Positions 1-10,049 are shown, numbered from the stretch's first letter. The stretch is DNA of 64,000 bases from Candidatus Gastranaerophilales bacterium (GCA_947625305.1 CANQNW010000002.1:124001-188000); one strand, 5' to 3'. The notes: generated by a model from the letters alone, not told the origin. A program made the numbers and translations.

Positions 1-2
1 TC

Positions 3-389
3 TTTTATGCTCCAGTCTTGAAGATTATGAAAGCAAGACAGGATTTTGTCGAACAAAACTACACATCTGCAAATCAAACAAAAGAAGAAACTAAAAAACA
101 AACGGAATATAGAGAATCAGAACTTGAAAAATCCAGAACACTTGCCCGCAATAAAATAGCAGAACATTCTAAAGCCTTAAAAGAAAATCAAGCAAAAAAG
201 CTTGCCGATTATAAAACGGAATTATACTCCGATATCGGTAAACAAAGGGACGAATTAAAACAATCAGCACTTGATGCAAAAGAAACCCTTAAAGATACTG
301 TTGTTGATATAGCAAAAAATATATCCGATAAGCTTTTTGGTTCTTCCGTTACTACGGAAACCATAAATAAATCCAAAATAGAAGAATAA
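3..389 (+). CDS. atpG: F0F1 ATP synthase subunit b-prime (5' partial)
   Basis: Peripheral-stalk subunit of the membrane F0 sector. The reading frame is open to the window edge and continues upstream, so the start is missing. The visible part begins with the end of the membrane-proximal region (FYAPVLKIMKARQDFVEQ), followed by a long charged coiled coil rich in Lys, Glu and Ala, as in b-type stalks. It is followed 3 bases later by a second b-type gene, then delta, alpha and gamma. Two tandem b-type genes (b-prime, b) are typical of cyanobacteria and their relatives. The first in-frame TTG at 18 is not a real start because the homologous region begins earlier. The name atpG follows cyanobacterial usage for b-prime. 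Confidence 0.85.
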   Translation, partial: FYAPVLKIMKARQDFVEQNYTSANQTKEETKKQTEYRESELEKSRTLARNKIAEHSKALKENQAKKLADYKTELYSDIGKQRDELKQSALDAKETLKDTVVDIAKNISDKLFGSSVTTETINKSKIEE

Positions 390-392
390 TTT

Positions 393-893
393 ATGAGTAA
401 CTTATTTCAAACTTTAATACATTCAAATACCATAAACTTTTTAATTGTTTTGTCATTGCTTTTATTTCTTATGTCAAAATTAAAAATCGGGAATAAAATC
501 GATTTAATGCGCAATGAAATAAAAAACTTTGTTGATGAATCAACAAACGAAAAAAATCTTGCGGAAAAAGAATTAGAAAACATAAATAATAAGATTAAAA
601 ACCTTCCGAAAGAAACTCAAGAAATAGAAACAAGCGCTCAAAAAAATATTGAAGGATTTGAAAGAAGAATTGAAAATGAATTAAAAGATAAAATGCTTGA
701 TATTAAAACAAGTTCAGATAGAATTTTAAATCTAGAAATCAAGCAGTTTAAAGCAAAACTGACAGGGCTGTTATCCGAAGCTTCAATAAATCTTGCCAAA
801 AAGAATGCTATAGAACAGCTTGAAAACAACAGAGAACTCCATAATAAATACATTTATGAAGCCATAGATGAAATTGACGGGATTAATTTATGA
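393..893 (+). CDS. atpF: F0F1 ATP synthase subunit b
   Basis: Second peripheral-stalk subunit, 166 aa. One hydrophobic N-terminal helix (about residues 10-28, INFLIVLSLLLFLMSKL) anchors it, and the rest is a charged amphipathic coiled coil. Length matches the b family (about 160-180 aa). It lies 3 bases after b-prime, and its stop overlaps the start of the delta gene by 4 bases (ATGA type), so translation is probably coupled. The sequence itself is poorly conserved, as usual for b subunits; the call rests on topology and position between b-prime and delta. Confidence 0.93.
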   Translation: MSNLFQTLIHSNTINFLIVLSLLLFLMSKLKIGNKIDLMRNEIKNFVDESTNEKNLAEKELENINNKIKNLPKETQEIETSAQKNIEGFERRIENELKDKMLDIKTSSDRILNLEIKQFKAKLTGLLSEASINLAKKNAIEQLENNRELHNKYIYEAIDEIDGINL

Positions 894-1447
894 AAACAGG
901 CGATTTAAAAAATATTAAAATAGCAAGAAAATATGCGGATGCTCTTTATAAATCGGCAAAAGAGGCGGATTTGTGCGAAAAGATATACAATGAAACCCTT
1001 TTCGTTCATGAAACCTTAAAATCAAATAATAATCTGAATGAATTTTTACAAAGTCCTTTAATTAAAAACGATGATAAAAAAGATGTTATAAATAAACTCT
1101 TTACACCTCACACAGATAAACTTTTGGTAAATTTCCTTAATATACTTATTGATGAAGGAAGATTTAATGCCCTTAACGAAATAATTAACAAGTATTCTGA
1201 GATTTATTACAAAGAAAAAAATATAATAAAACCCGTTATAATCTCAGCGGTAGAATTGGATGATAACCAGAAACAAGCCGTTTTAAATAAGCTTGAAACT
1301 AAACTAAAAAAACAAATAGAACCCGAATATATTATAAATAACGATATAATCGGAGGCTTAATAATTGAAATAGACGATAAAACAATAGATTGCAGTATAA
1401 AAACCAAATTTGATAACATGAGAAAAGAATTAGCAAAAGGAAATTAA
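890..1447 (+). CDS. atpH: F1 ATP synthase delta subunit
   Basis: Delta (OSCP-like) subunit of 185 aa that joins the peripheral stalk to the alpha3beta3 head. The N-terminal part shows the family pattern ([14 protein letters not shown], then FLQSPLI) and the C-terminal part shows the conserved [21 protein letters not shown] stretch in the form D-x-x-D-x-S. Length is normal for the family (175-185 aa). It overlaps atpF by 4 bases and is followed 1 base later by atpA, so it belongs to the same operon. Confidence 0.96.
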   Translation: MKTGDLKNIKIARKYADALYKSAKEADLCEKIYNETLFVHETLKSNNNLNEFLQSPLIKNDDKKDVINKLFTPHTDKLLVNFLNILIDEGRFNALNEIINKYSEIYYKEKNIIKPVIISAVELDDNQKQAVLNKLETKLKKQIEPEYIINNDIIGGLIIEIDDKTIDCSIKTKFDNMRKELAKGN

Positions 1448-1448
1448 T

Positions 1449-2969
1449 ATGACTACAATAAATCCTGACGAAATTACATCAATAATAAAAGAAAAACTTC
1501 AAAACTACGAAAACAAACTTGAAGTAAAAAATATAGGTGTTGTCCTTGAAGTATCGGACGGCATTTCCAGAATATACGGACTTAGCGACGCAATGAGCTC
1601 CGAACTTGTTGAATTTGAAGACGGAAAAGGAACTCTCGGGATTGTATTAAATCTGGAAGAAGATAATGTCGGTGTAGTTATTTTAGGCGATTATACCCAC
1701 ATAAAAGAAGGTATGACGGTAAAAACAACGGGAAGAATAGCATCAGTTCCCGTCGGTGAAGGACTGCTCGGGAGAATAATTAACCCGACAGGCATGCCTG
1801 TAGACGGCAGAGGGGATATAAATTACACAAAGACAAGAGCAATAGAAAGAGTAGCCCCGGGTATCGTAACGAGAAAATCGGTATGTGAACCATTGCAAAC
1901 GGGTCTAACTGCGATAGACGCATTAACCCCGATAGGCAGAGGGCAGAGAGAACTTATAATCGGCGACCGTCAAACGGGGAAAACCGCCATTGCAATAGAT
2001 ACAATAATAAATCAAAAGGATAAAAACGTAATCTGCATATATGTTGCGATAGGGCAAAAGACTTCAACTGTTGCGCAGTTAGCTAAAACACTTGAAAATT
2101 ACGGAGCAATGGAATACACAATAATAGTATCCGCTCCCGCCAACGAATCTGCACCTGCTCAATATATAGCACCTTTTGCGGGATGTGCCATAGCTGAAGA
2201 ATTTATGGAGGAAGGAAAATCGGTATTAATAATTTATGATGACCTTTCTAAACACGCACAGGCATATCGTGCAATGAGTCTGCTGTTAAAAAGACCGTCA
2301 GGCCGTGAAGCATACCCGGGCGATGTATTTTATCTGCATTCAAGACTGTTAGAAAGAGCATGCAAATTAAATGACGAACTCGGAGGCGGAAGCATAACGG
2401 CATTGCCGATTATTGAAACGCAGGCAGGGGATGTATCCGCATATATTCCGACTAACGTAATATCCATTACTGACGGACAAATTTTCTTAGAATCAAATTT
2501 GTTTAACTCAGGTACAAGACCTGCAATAAACGCAGGTATATCGGTATCTCGTGTAGGCGGTGCCGCTCAAACAAAAGGTATTAAACAAGTTGCAGGCAAA
2601 TTAAGGCTCGATTTGGCTCAATTCAGAGAACTGGAAGCCTTCGCACAATTTGCCAGCGACCTTGATAAAGCAACAAAAGACCAATTAACAAGAGGTCAAA
2701 AACTTACTGAAGTATTAAAACAGCCTCAATACTCACCTTTAACGGTTGCAAATCAAATAAGTATCTTATTTGCGGCTAATGAAGGACTGCTTGATGATGT
2801 TGCTAACGATAAAATTAAGGACTTTAAAACAGGCTGGTTTGATTTCTTTGAATCAAATATGAAAGAATTATCCGATAAATTAAATGCGGGCGATAAACTC
2901 TCTGATGAAGATAAAAAAGCTTTAACGGATAAATTAAATCATTTTAAAACAAACTTTTTTGAAGGCTAA
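1449..2969 (+). CDS. atpA: F1 ATP synthase alpha subunit
   Basis: Non-catalytic nucleotide-binding subunit of the F1 head, 506 aa, full length. The P-loop GDRQTGKT is at residues 172-179, and the alpha signature [17 protein letters not shown] is present near residue 365. The N-terminal beta-barrel ([14 protein letters not shown]) and the C-terminal helical domain are also there. It sits between delta and gamma. No beta or epsilon gene follows gamma, so those must lie elsewhere in the genome, as in Cyanobacteria. Confidence 0.99.
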   Translation: MTTINPDEITSIIKEKLQNYENKLEVKNIGVVLEVSDGISRIYGLSDAMSSELVEFEDGKGTLGIVLNLEEDNVGVVILGDYTHIKEGMTVKTTGRIASVPVGEGLLGRIINPTGMPVDGRGDINYTKTRAIERVAPGIVTRKSVCEPLQTGLTAIDALTPIGRGQRELIIGDRQTGKTAIAIDTIINQKDKNVICIYVAIGQKTSTVAQLAKTLENYGAMEYTIIVSAPANESAPAQYIAPFAGCAIAEEFMEEGKSVLIIYDDLSKHAQAYRAMSLLLKRPSGREAYPGDVFYLHSRLLERACKLNDELGGGSITALPIIETQAGDVSAYIPTNVISITDGQIFLESNLFNSGTRPAINAGISVSRVGGAAQTKGIKQVAGKLRLDLAQFRELEAFAQFASDLDKATKDQLTRGQKLTEVLKQPQYSPLTVANQISILFAANEGLLDDVANDKIKDFKTGWFDFFESNMKELSDKLNAGDKLSDEDKKALTDKLNHFKTNFFEG

Positions 2970-2971
2970 AA

Positions 2972-3892
2972 ATGGCAAATTTAAAAAAAATTAAAACAAG
3001 AATAAATTCAATAATAAGCACCCAGAAGATTACCAGAGCAATGAAAATGGTAGCTTCCGCTAAGGTTAAAAAATTTGAAAACAAAGTAAAAGCATCAAGA
3101 CCCTTTACTTATGAACTTGAAAAAGTCTTTTACAGGCTTCTACATTCAATCCCCGAGGTAGAAGCAGCAGAAACGCATTTTAAAGAGCCTATAAATAATT
3201 ACCCCGTACTGCTTCAGAATAGAGATATTAAAACAGTCGGAATGCTTATTATTACATCAAATAAAGGGCTTTCAGGTGCATTTAATGCCAACCTCGTAAG
3301 ATATACCTTAAAAACCATAAAAGAATACCACGAACAAAATAAAAAATGCGAACTCTTTATTATCGGTCAAAAAGGCTACAACGCACTTAAAAGAGCTATA
3401 GAGGAATACGATTTTAAAATAACGCAGACATATTTAAATTTCAGCGAAACTCCGACCTCATCACAGGCAAGGCTTGCAGCTTCCGATATGGCAAAGGCTT
3501 TTATTAACGGTGATATTGATTCAATGGAAATTATAACAACCCGTTTCAGAAACATGATGTCTTATTCCGTTGAAAAATGGGATATCCTTCCCCTTGATGA
3601 AATTGAAGAAGATTACACTAAAGAAGAATTTTCCGATATGGAAATTGAACCGAATATTTCCGCAATGTTATCGGAAATAGTTCCTCTATTTATATCAAGT
3701 ATAATTTTTCAAGCCATGCTAGAATCTATAGCAAGTGAGTTAGCATCAAGAATGACAGCAATGTCAGCGGCTTGCAACAATGCGGAAGAAATGATTCAAA
3801 AATTAACTGTGGATTACAATAAAGCACGACAAGCAATGATAACTCAGGAAATTACCGAAATAGTCGGCGGAAGTACAGCAATTAATAAGTAA
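2972..3892 (+). CDS. atpC: F1 ATP synthase gamma subunit
   Basis: Central rotor shaft, 306 aa. The N-terminal helix (IKTRINSIISTQKITRAMKM) and the C-terminal helix (SRMTAMSAACNNAEEMI, then NKARQAMITQEITEIVGG) are the two strongly conserved gamma motifs. I see no obvious extra block of the kind that carries the regulatory insertion of photosynthetic cyanobacterial and chloroplast gamma, though this needs an alignment. Its TAA stop shares one base with the ATG of the next gene (TAATG), so the AsmA-like gene is probably translationally coupled to the ATP synthase operon. The symbol atpC follows cyanobacterial usage. Confidence 0.97.
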   Translation: MANLKKIKTRINSIISTQKITRAMKMVASAKVKKFENKVKASRPFTYELEKVFYRLLHSIPEVEAAETHFKEPINNYPVLLQNRDIKTVGMLIITSNKGLSGAFNANLVRYTLKTIKEYHEQNKKCELFIIGQKGYNALKRAIEEYDFKITQTYLNFSETPTSSQARLAASDMAKAFINGDIDSMEIITTRFRNMMSYSVEKWDILPLDEIEEDYTKEEFSDMEIEPNISAMLSEIVPLFISSIIFQAMLESIASELASRMTAMSAACNNAEEMIQKLTVDYNKARQAMITQEITEIVGGSTAINK

Positions 3893-6800
3893 TGAGTAAG
3901 ACTAAAAAAATATTTTTAACTTTATTGACGGGTGCAATATCGCTCAGTGCCTTATACTATGGCGCACTTATTGCAATACCTAATGTTGTCGATTTAAATA
4001 AATATAAAGAGCAGGTGTCAAAACAAATCGAAACTCAAACAGGGTTTAAAGTATCCTGCGAAGATATCTCTTTTATGAAGAGTTTATCCCCTTATTTAAA
4101 GATTAAAATGTATCATACAATAGTTTTATACCCTGATGATGAAATATTTATTAAGCTGAAAAATGCCGATTTAAAAGTTAAGATTTTTCCGCTTATATTT
4201 AAAAAAATAGTTATTAAAGATGCAAAATTAACAAGACCGATAATTAATATAACCCTCTATAAAGATTTAACCACCTCGCTTGAAAAATATATTAATGCTC
4301 AAAAACCTGTTTTGGCGGGAAATTATTTCTTAAACAGCATTATATCGGATACCTTGTGCGAAAATTATAAAATTAAATTCAATGATGAATCAATTAATAA
4401 AACCTTTTATCTTGAAGGTAATGAATTAATTTTAAAAGATTTAAAATTAAACGATAAAGCACACCTCGTTTTAAAAGGGGCTTTATATGAGAATAAAACC
4501 GAATACTTAAAATATGATTTGGATATAATTTCAACATTAATGGCTGAGAAAAAGAAATTTGCTTTTTCTCCGTTTAAAGCAATATATGACTCTGATATCA
4601 AAGGCGAAATAACGGGTGTTTTAAAATATGAAAAAAACAACTTAATCGGAAATATCAGTATAAATAATTTATCCCTAAAAGCTGAAGATACAATACTTTC
4701 AAACAATAAAGCAACCGTTATATTTAAGGGCGAAGAAGCTCAAATAAAATCGGAGCTTCATACTTCTAAAACCGATATAGCAAAACTTGAAGGGAAATAT
4801 AACTACGGCAGAAAAAAATATATAGAACTAAACGCAAACGCAAAAAATGTAAATTTGAAAAACCTTTATAAATTAGTATCAGAAGTATCAAAAGGTTTAA
4901 ATATCCCGAATAAATATAACGGTATCAATATAACAGGCTTAGCAAATGCAGATTTTTCAATAAGTTCTGATTTTAAAAAGCTTAAATCATCAGGAACTTG
5001 CGAAATTAAAAATACAAAAATAACATACGAAAAACTGCCATATAATCTAGAAAATATAAATGCTAACATTAATTTTGCAAATAATAATGTTAATATAGAA
5101 AATGCCTCGTTAAAAGTAAATACAACCCCAATCAAATTAACGGGGAAAATAGATGAACATGTTAATGCCGATTTAACGGCAACATCCGAAAATCTGGACT
5201 TAAAAACAGTAACGTCTATATTTCTAAAAGATAAAGAAATTCCCGTTAATATAGTAAAAGGCAAATTGGATTTTACCTCTCAAATAACGGGGAATATAGA
5301 AAAAACCTTAAATGCAATAAATGTTATAACAATAAAAGATTTAAAAATAACCGATAAAAAAACAAATATACCGATTACCTCGGCGAAAACAATTATTAAT
5401 GCGGATTTAACAAAAACTAAATATAACGGTGTAATAAAATTAGAGAATTTAAAAACAATATACGATAAAAAACAAATTGAATCCCCTGAATTTATCGTTA
5501 CATTTAACGAAAAGGATATAAAAATCTCTGAAAATCAAATAAAAATAATAAATTCTCCGATACAAATAAAAGGGGAAATAAAAAATTATCAAACAGAGCC
5601 TAAAATTAATGCGGAATTTTCAGGGAAATTATCTTCTTTTGATGTTGAAAAATTTGTATCTGAATATATAAAACAGCCTCATAAAGCGGTAGGGAACCTG
5701 CCTGTTTCGGGTTCTATAACAACTCAAGGGAATAATACCCGCCTTAAAATGCAGTTATCTGCAGATAAAAATAACTATTTATCCTATACTGTTATAGGGG
5801 AATTATTAAATAAGCCGTCCGTTATTACATTTGACGGGGAATTACAAGATAAAACCCTTACAATAAAAGAGTTATCATTAAAAGAAAATACTCAATCAAA
5901 ACAAAATAATATAAATAAAATAATAAATATATCGGGGCAGGTTATAAACCCCTCTGAGCCGGTATTAAAGAACTTAAGAGTTCAAATACCAAATACGATA
6001 ACAGCCTCATCAAACTTCTTTGGAGGAGAAGATTTCTCGCTGAATGCCGATTTAACCTTGAATAATTCTATAAATAACCCATCAGTAAGCGGAAACGCAA
6101 AAATATTTTATTACAATATAAAAAAATATCTGACATCAATAAAAAATGCTGATATCAGTTTATCTCCGCAGAATATAAGGATAATCGCACCCGACATTCA
6201 AATAAATACATCAAAAATAAATCTGATAGCGGATATTGCACCTAAAATTAAAAATAATCTCATAATAAATAATGCTCAGTTAAACTGCTCAAATTTAGAT
6301 TTAAATTCGCTTTATCCTATTTTTGAGAAAAATTCTGCTACCTTATCAAATCAAATGCCGACAGTAAAAAAAGGAACGGCAACAATAAATAATTTTCGGG
6401 TAATTGATTTAAAAGCAAAAGATATAAGTAATGATTTTACGATTGATAAGAATATATTAAGCATAAAAAATATATCAGGCAGGGCATACGGCGGAAGTAT
6501 ATCGGGAAATATAAATCTGGATATACCTCATAGTCATCTTGAAATTATGCTTAACGGTAAAAATATATCAATGAATGAATCACTTTATGATTTATGCAAA
6601 TTAAGCGACAATATATCAGGAATGGCAGACTTTAATTCTAATTTGTCATTATTAATCGGAGAATATAATTCCGTAATAAAATCATTAAACGGGAAAGTTG
6701 ATTTTAAATCCGTAAACGGAAGAATGGGAACACTTGGGAAATTTGAACACTATTTGTATGCTCAAAATATTTTATACCACGGACTTTTAAATACAACATT

Positions 6801-7314
6801 AAACAGAATAGCCGCTGCGCTTGAAAAAGATAATACGGCGCACTATAAATATTCTGAAGGCGGAGTTCTGTTCCAAAACGGATATATGATATCCAACGGA
6901 ATTAAAACAACAGGCAAGGATATGAGCCTTTATGTAACAGGCAGACACAATCTTTTATCAAATCAGACAAATTTAGATATTTACGGCAGAATATCGGATG
7001 AAATTAAAAATAAACTCGGTCAGTTCGGGAATGTATCAATATCTGATTTACTTTCTTCCCCTTCAAAAAAAAGAAACGATATATTAATAGTAAATAAAGA
7101 AATAATAGAAAAAATCCCCGATTTATACAATGGTGCAGGCGGAAAAACAAATACATTTAAAGTTAACATTTTCGGCGACATAAATTCCGTTAATGCTATT
7201 AACTCTTTTGTATGGATACTGCCGAAAGAAGAACCTCAGCAGACAGTTGAACAAAAACAAGAGCAAGAAGAAAAACTCCCTGATTTTTCGGATTTACAAA
7301 CCGAAAGTCTTTAG
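3892..7314 (+). CDS. AsmA-like envelope protein
   Basis: A 1140-aa protein with one N-terminal transmembrane segment (about residues 7-30) followed by an AsmA-type N-terminal domain (VDLNKYKEQVSKQIETQTGF is the typical start). A very long beta-rich repetitive region follows, then a C-terminal AsmA-like segment around residues 930-1040 (GMADFNSNL, then LNGKVDFKSVNGRMG). Known AsmA-family proteins (AsmA, YhdP, TamB) are inner-membrane-anchored periplasmic proteins linked to lipid transport to, or homeostasis of, the outer membrane. The Glu/Gln-rich C-terminal tail looks disordered. It starts inside the gamma stop codon and converges on the symporter gene with a 4-base overlap (TTAG). The exact subfamily cannot be told by eye. 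Confidence 0.8.
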   Translation: MSKTKKIFLTLLTGAISLSALYYGALIAIPNVVDLNKYKEQVSKQIETQTGFKVSCEDISFMKSLSPYLKIKMYHTIVLYPDDEIFIKLKNADLKVKIFPLIFKKIVIKDAKLTRPIINITLYKDLTTSLEKYINAQKPVLAGNYFLNSIISDTLCENYKIKFNDESINKTFYLEGNELILKDLKLNDKAHLVLKGALYENKTEYLKYDLDIISTLMAEKKKFAFSPFKAIYDSDIKGEITGVLKYEKNNLIGNISINNLSLKAEDTILSNNKATVIFKGEEAQIKSELHTSKTDIAKLEGKYNYGRKKYIELNANAKNVNLKNLYKLVSEVSKGLNIPNKYNGINITGLANADFSISSDFKKLKSSGTCEIKNTKITYEKLPYNLENINANINFANNNVNIENASLKVNTTPIKLTGKIDEHVNADLTATSENLDLKTVTSIFLKDKEIPVNIVKGKLDFTSQITGNIEKTLNAINVITIKDLKITDKKTNIPITSAKTIINADLTKTKYNGVIKLENLKTIYDKKQIESPEFIVTFNEKDIKISENQIKIINSPIQIKGEIKNYQTEPKINAEFSGKLSSFDVEKFVSEYIKQPHKAVGNLPVSGSITTQGNNTRLKMQLSADKNNYLSYTVIGELLNKPSVITFDGELQDKTLTIKELSLKENTQSKQNNINKIINISGQVINPSEPVLKNLRVQIPNTITASSNFFGGEDFSLNADLTLNNSINNPSVSGNAKIFYYNIKKYLTSIKNADISLSPQNIRIIAPDIQINTSKINLIADIAPKIKNNLIINNAQLNCSNLDLNSLYPIFEKNSATLSNQMPTVKKGTATINNFRVIDLKAKDISNDFTIDKNILSIKNISGRAYGGSISGNINLDIPHSHLEIMLNGKNISMNESLYDLCKLSDNISGMADFNSNLSLLIGEYNSVIKSLNGKVDFKSVNGRMGTLGKFEHYLYAQNILYHGLLNTTLNRIAAALEKDNTAHYKYSEGGVLFQNGYMISNGIKTTGKDMSLYVTGRHNLLSNQTNLDIYGRISDEIKNKLGQFGNVSISDLLSSPSKKRNDILIVNKEIIEKIPDLYNGAGGKTNTFKVNIFGDINSVNAINSFVWILPKEEPQQTVEQKQEQEEKLPDFSDLQTESL

Positions 7315-8657
7315 TTTTCTATATTTTCCCCGACTCCGCAATTAGAATGTTCTTCAATATTAATTTGAGGCATAATTTCATCATTTATTATGTAATTGGA
7401 TTTTTTATTTTTAATAAACTGTTTATTAAATTCTTCCATTTTGGAATAATTAAATTCGTTTTCCCACTTAGCAATAACCATAGTGGCAATACAGTTTCCT
7501 ATAAGATTAACAGTAGTTCTGCCCATATCAAGTATTTGATCAATACCAAGCAATATAGCTACCCCGATAATAGGATAACCAAACCCCGAAAGAGTACCCG
7601 CCAAAACAACAAGAGCAATCCTAGGTACACCCGCTATGCCTTTACTTGTAAGCATTAAAGTACCCATAATAAATAATAATTGAAGCGGTTCAAGATTAAT
7701 CCCTACAATTTGAAGCGAGAATAACATTGCAAGTGCTAAATATAATGTTGAGCCGTCAAGATTAAAAGTATAGCCTGTAGGCATAACAAATCCGACTATA
7801 TTTTTAGATGCTCCGAAACTTTCCATAACTTTCATTGCATGCGGAAGTGCCGCCTCTGATGTTGAAGTTGTAAAAGCCAATAATGCAGGTTCTCTAATTG
7901 CACGAAGAACTGAAAAAACAGAAACTCCAACTATTCTGCAAGCGATGTTTAATATTACAATTAAAAATAAAATCAATGCAAAATAAAGTGAGCCTATAAT
8001 TTTAGCATAGTTTACCATAACTCCCAAACCGCTTTCAGCGATTGTATAGGATATTGCTCCAAAAACACCTATGGGCGCAAAATTCATAACAAGATGAGTA
8101 AATTTAAACATTATCTCAGAAAGCGAAGAAACCCAATTAAGTACGGGTTTTGCCTTTTCGCCCGCAGCACAGATAGCGAGTGCAAAGAATATTGAAAAGA
8201 CTACAATCTGCAATAAATTACCGTCAGCCATGGATTTTATAATGCTGTTAGGCACAATATTTACAAAAATATCAGATACTGATGAATGAACATTCTGAGA
8301 TGCCATAACAGACACTTTATCAATCATATTTTGAGAAACAACTCCCAAGGAAAATCCTGCGCCGGGTTTAAAAATAAGCCCGACAGAAAGCCCTATAACA
8401 AGCGCAAATGAAGTTGCCGCCGCAAAATATGTAAATGTTTTTACACCGAGTTTACCAAGCGCCTTAATATTACCGTGTGCGGCAATTCCCGTAACCACAA
8501 CAGAAAACAGTAACGGTGCTATAATCATTTTTATCATATTAAGAAAAATTTGTGCTAAAGGGTGCATTTTAGAGCCGATTTCAGGATACTTCCATCCTAC
8601 CAAAGTTCCCAGCACTAAACTTAAAAAGATATATATTGTTAATCTTGATGTTTTCAT
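7311..8657 (-). CDS. Dicarboxylate/amino-acid:cation symporter (DAACS family)
   Basis: Membrane transporter of 448 aa in the GltP/DctA family, which takes up glutamate, aspartate or C4-dicarboxylates with Na+ or H+. Family landmarks are the N-terminal helices (LGTLVGWKYPEIG; MIKMIIAPLLFSVVVTGI), the serine-rich re-entrant hairpin (FTTSTSEAALPHAM, about residues 265-280), the VMPTGYTFNLDGSTLY motif and the C-terminal hairpin (TSKGIAGVPRIALVVL). Substrate cannot be settled from sequence. A good ribosome site (AAAGG) precedes the ATG. It lies downstream of the PBP-A-like gene on the same strand but has its own extended -10 element. Confidence 0.93.
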   Translation of the reverse strand: MKTSRLTIYIFLSLVLGTLVGWKYPEIGSKMHPLAQIFLNMIKMIIAPLLFSVVVTGIAAHGNIKALGKLGVKTFTYFAAATSFALVIGLSVGLIFKPGAGFSLGVVSQNMIDKVSVMASQNVHSSVSDIFVNIVPNSIIKSMADGNLLQIVVFSIFFALAICAAGEKAKPVLNWVSSLSEIMFKFTHLVMNFAPIGVFGAISYTIAESGLGVMVNYAKIIGSLYFALILFLIVILNIACRIVGVSVFSVLRAIREPALLAFTTSTSEAALPHAMKVMESFGASKNIVGFVMPTGYTFNLDGSTLYLALAMLFSLQIVGINLEPLQLLFIMGTLMLTSKGIAGVPRIALVVLAGTLSGFGYPIIGVAILLGIDQILDMGRTTVNLIGNCIATMVIAKWENEFNYSKMEEFNKQFIKNKKSNYIINDEIMPQINIEEHSNCGVGENIEN

Positions 8658-8676
8658 TTAAATTGTACCTTTAACA

Positions 8677-8685
8677 ATTATATCA
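8677..8685 (-). promoter_or_regulatory. Extended -10 element for the symporter gene
   Basis: On the minus strand TGATATAAT (TG-n-TATAAT) lies about 20 bases before the symporter ATG. No convincing -35 hexamer stands at 16-18 bp. Predicted by eye only. Confidence 0.4.
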
Positions 8686-8749
8686 AAAAAATTGCAAGAA
8701 TATTTTTTTTGACAGATTTTTATTTTTTATTATGAAAAATGATACAAAA

Positions 8750-9907
8750 CTACATAGAAATATTGTTATAAATTAACTTAGAGGCCTCAACAATAAATTC
8801 TTTTCCTTTAGGACTGTTATAAGGACGCATTGCAAGGATTACAACGATATATTTTTTGCCGTTTACGGTTCTCACTATGCCTGCATCACCGAGCATATAA
8901 CCGATATCACCTGTTTTATGGAGTAAAATAGCCTCAGAAGGAAGTCCTGCCTGAAGTAATCTGTTATTTTTAACATGAGAAAGATATTCTGCAATATGCC
9001 TTTTTGAATCCTGCGAAATAATATTTGTAGTATCTATATTATAAAGCATTTTACCAAGTTCTCTTGCAGTTGTAGTGTTTGTTCCGTCTAAATCAGGGAG
9101 CCAGTTATTAATTCTGGTATTAACAAGTCCCCAAGACCTAACCGCTTTATTAACTGAAGGCATTCCGCCCATTTTTGCCATTATCATATTAGTTGATGAA
9201 TTATCGGAATTTTCTATCATAATTTTAGCCAAATAATCCATACTATGAGCTATTCCGCCTTGTGAATACTGTAATTTCCCTGACCCCGGAGCCCTGTAAT
9301 AATCTTCTAAAACCATAGTATCATTTAAAGAGAACTTACCCTGTTCGATTTCTCTGAACATTTCTATTAAAACGGGCAGTTTAATTATACTTGCGGCAGG
9401 ATACACTACATTTGCATTTATATCAACATAGGTTCCGGAGTTATACTCCCAAACATAAACAGCAGGCTGTATAGATTTATAATTTTGTGCAAGTTCAATT
9501 AATCTGTTTTTTAATCCGTTTCTTTGCGAGATTTCCTTTATATTTACCATTAACGGATTTTTATATACGGTATCTTTTACTATATACTTACCTAAGAACA
9601 AATCTTTATATAAATATTCATAAGTAGGATACAACAGCTTTTGATAGTCTACTCTAAGCATATTTTTAGGATTTTGCGGAAATACATCCGCAACAAAAGT
9701 TTTATATGAATAAGGGAAAATGTAAAATAACATAAAAAAGAAAATTGCAAAAAGTATAATATTTTTTATCTTTTTGGCTTTATTTTTCTTTTTCTTTACA
9801 ACTTTTTTTATGGGTTTAACTTTTCTGTAAGGAGAATTTTTAAAATAGTACTGCTCGTATGCGGCAGTATACATATCAATATTTTCTCTGTATTTTGGTT
9901 CCGGCAA
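8750..9907 (-). CDS. PBP-A-like serine hydrolase (class A beta-lactamase fold)
   Basis: A 385-aa protein with a basic N-terminal stretch, one transmembrane segment (about residues 50-66) and a periplasmic class A beta-lactamase-like domain (about 130-385). The catalytic motifs are present: S173-I-I-K176 (SxxK), S234-D-N236 (SDN) and K331-T-G (KTG). The omega-loop, which in true class A enzymes reads W-E-P-E-L-N, reads W269-L-P-D-L-D here, so the deacylating Glu166 is Leu. That substitution is characteristic of cyanobacterial PBP-A (Thermosynechococcus), a DD-peptidase/penicillin-binding protein. It is therefore more likely an envelope peptidoglycan enzyme or slow penicillin binder than a resistance enzyme. 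Translation starts at TTG behind a strong GGAGGAG site. Confidence 0.88.
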   Translation of the reverse strand: MPEPKYRENIDMYTAAYEQYYFKNSPYRKVKPIKKVVKKKKNKAKKIKNIILFAIFFFMLFYIFPYSYKTFVADVFPQNPKNMLRVDYQKLLYPTYEYLYKDLFLGKYIVKDTVYKNPLMVNIKEISQRNGLKNRLIELAQNYKSIQPAVYVWEYNSGTYVDINANVVYPAASIIKLPVLIEMFREIEQGKFSLNDTMVLEDYYRAPGSGKLQYSQGGIAHSMDYLAKIMIENSDNSSTNMIMAKMGGMPSVNKAVRSWGLVNTRINNWLPDLDGTNTTTARELGKMLYNIDTTNIISQDSKRHIAEYLSHVKNNRLLQAGLPSEAILLHKTGDIGYMLGDAGIVRTVNGKKYIVVILAMRPYNSPKGKEFIVEASKLIYNNISM

Positions 9908-9924
9908 TTTCTCCTCCTGCTAAT

Positions 9925-9954
9925 ATTATATTATATATTTAAAAAACCTCGCAA
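9925..9954 (-). promoter_or_regulatory. Sigma-70-type promoter for the PBP-A-like gene
   Basis: On the minus strand TTGCGA (9954-9949) and TATAAT (9930-9925) are separated by 18 bp, just upstream of the GGAGGAG ribosome site. Predicted by eye. Confidence 0.45.
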
Positions 9955-9996
9955 TTATGTTAACTTATGCAACAAATTGATGAGTAATTAAATACT

Positions 9997-10024
9997 TTGA
10001 AAATTTAAATAAATTTGCTAAAAT
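9997..10024 (+). promoter_or_regulatory. Sigma-70-type promoter for the GGDEF gene
   Basis: TTGAAA (9997-10002), a 16-bp spacer and TAAAAT (10019-10024) lie 25 bases before the ATG at 10050, which also has an AAAGGG ribosome site. It is divergent from the PBP-A-like promoter. Predicted by eye. Confidence 0.5.
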
Positions 10025-10049
10025 AATAACAAACAGAAAGGGTTAATTA

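Noticed and set aside
8750-9907. Antibiotic-resistance beta-lactamase
   Set aside because: The deacylating Glu of class A enzymes is Leu, so efficient hydrolysis is unlikely; PBP-A-like is the better call.
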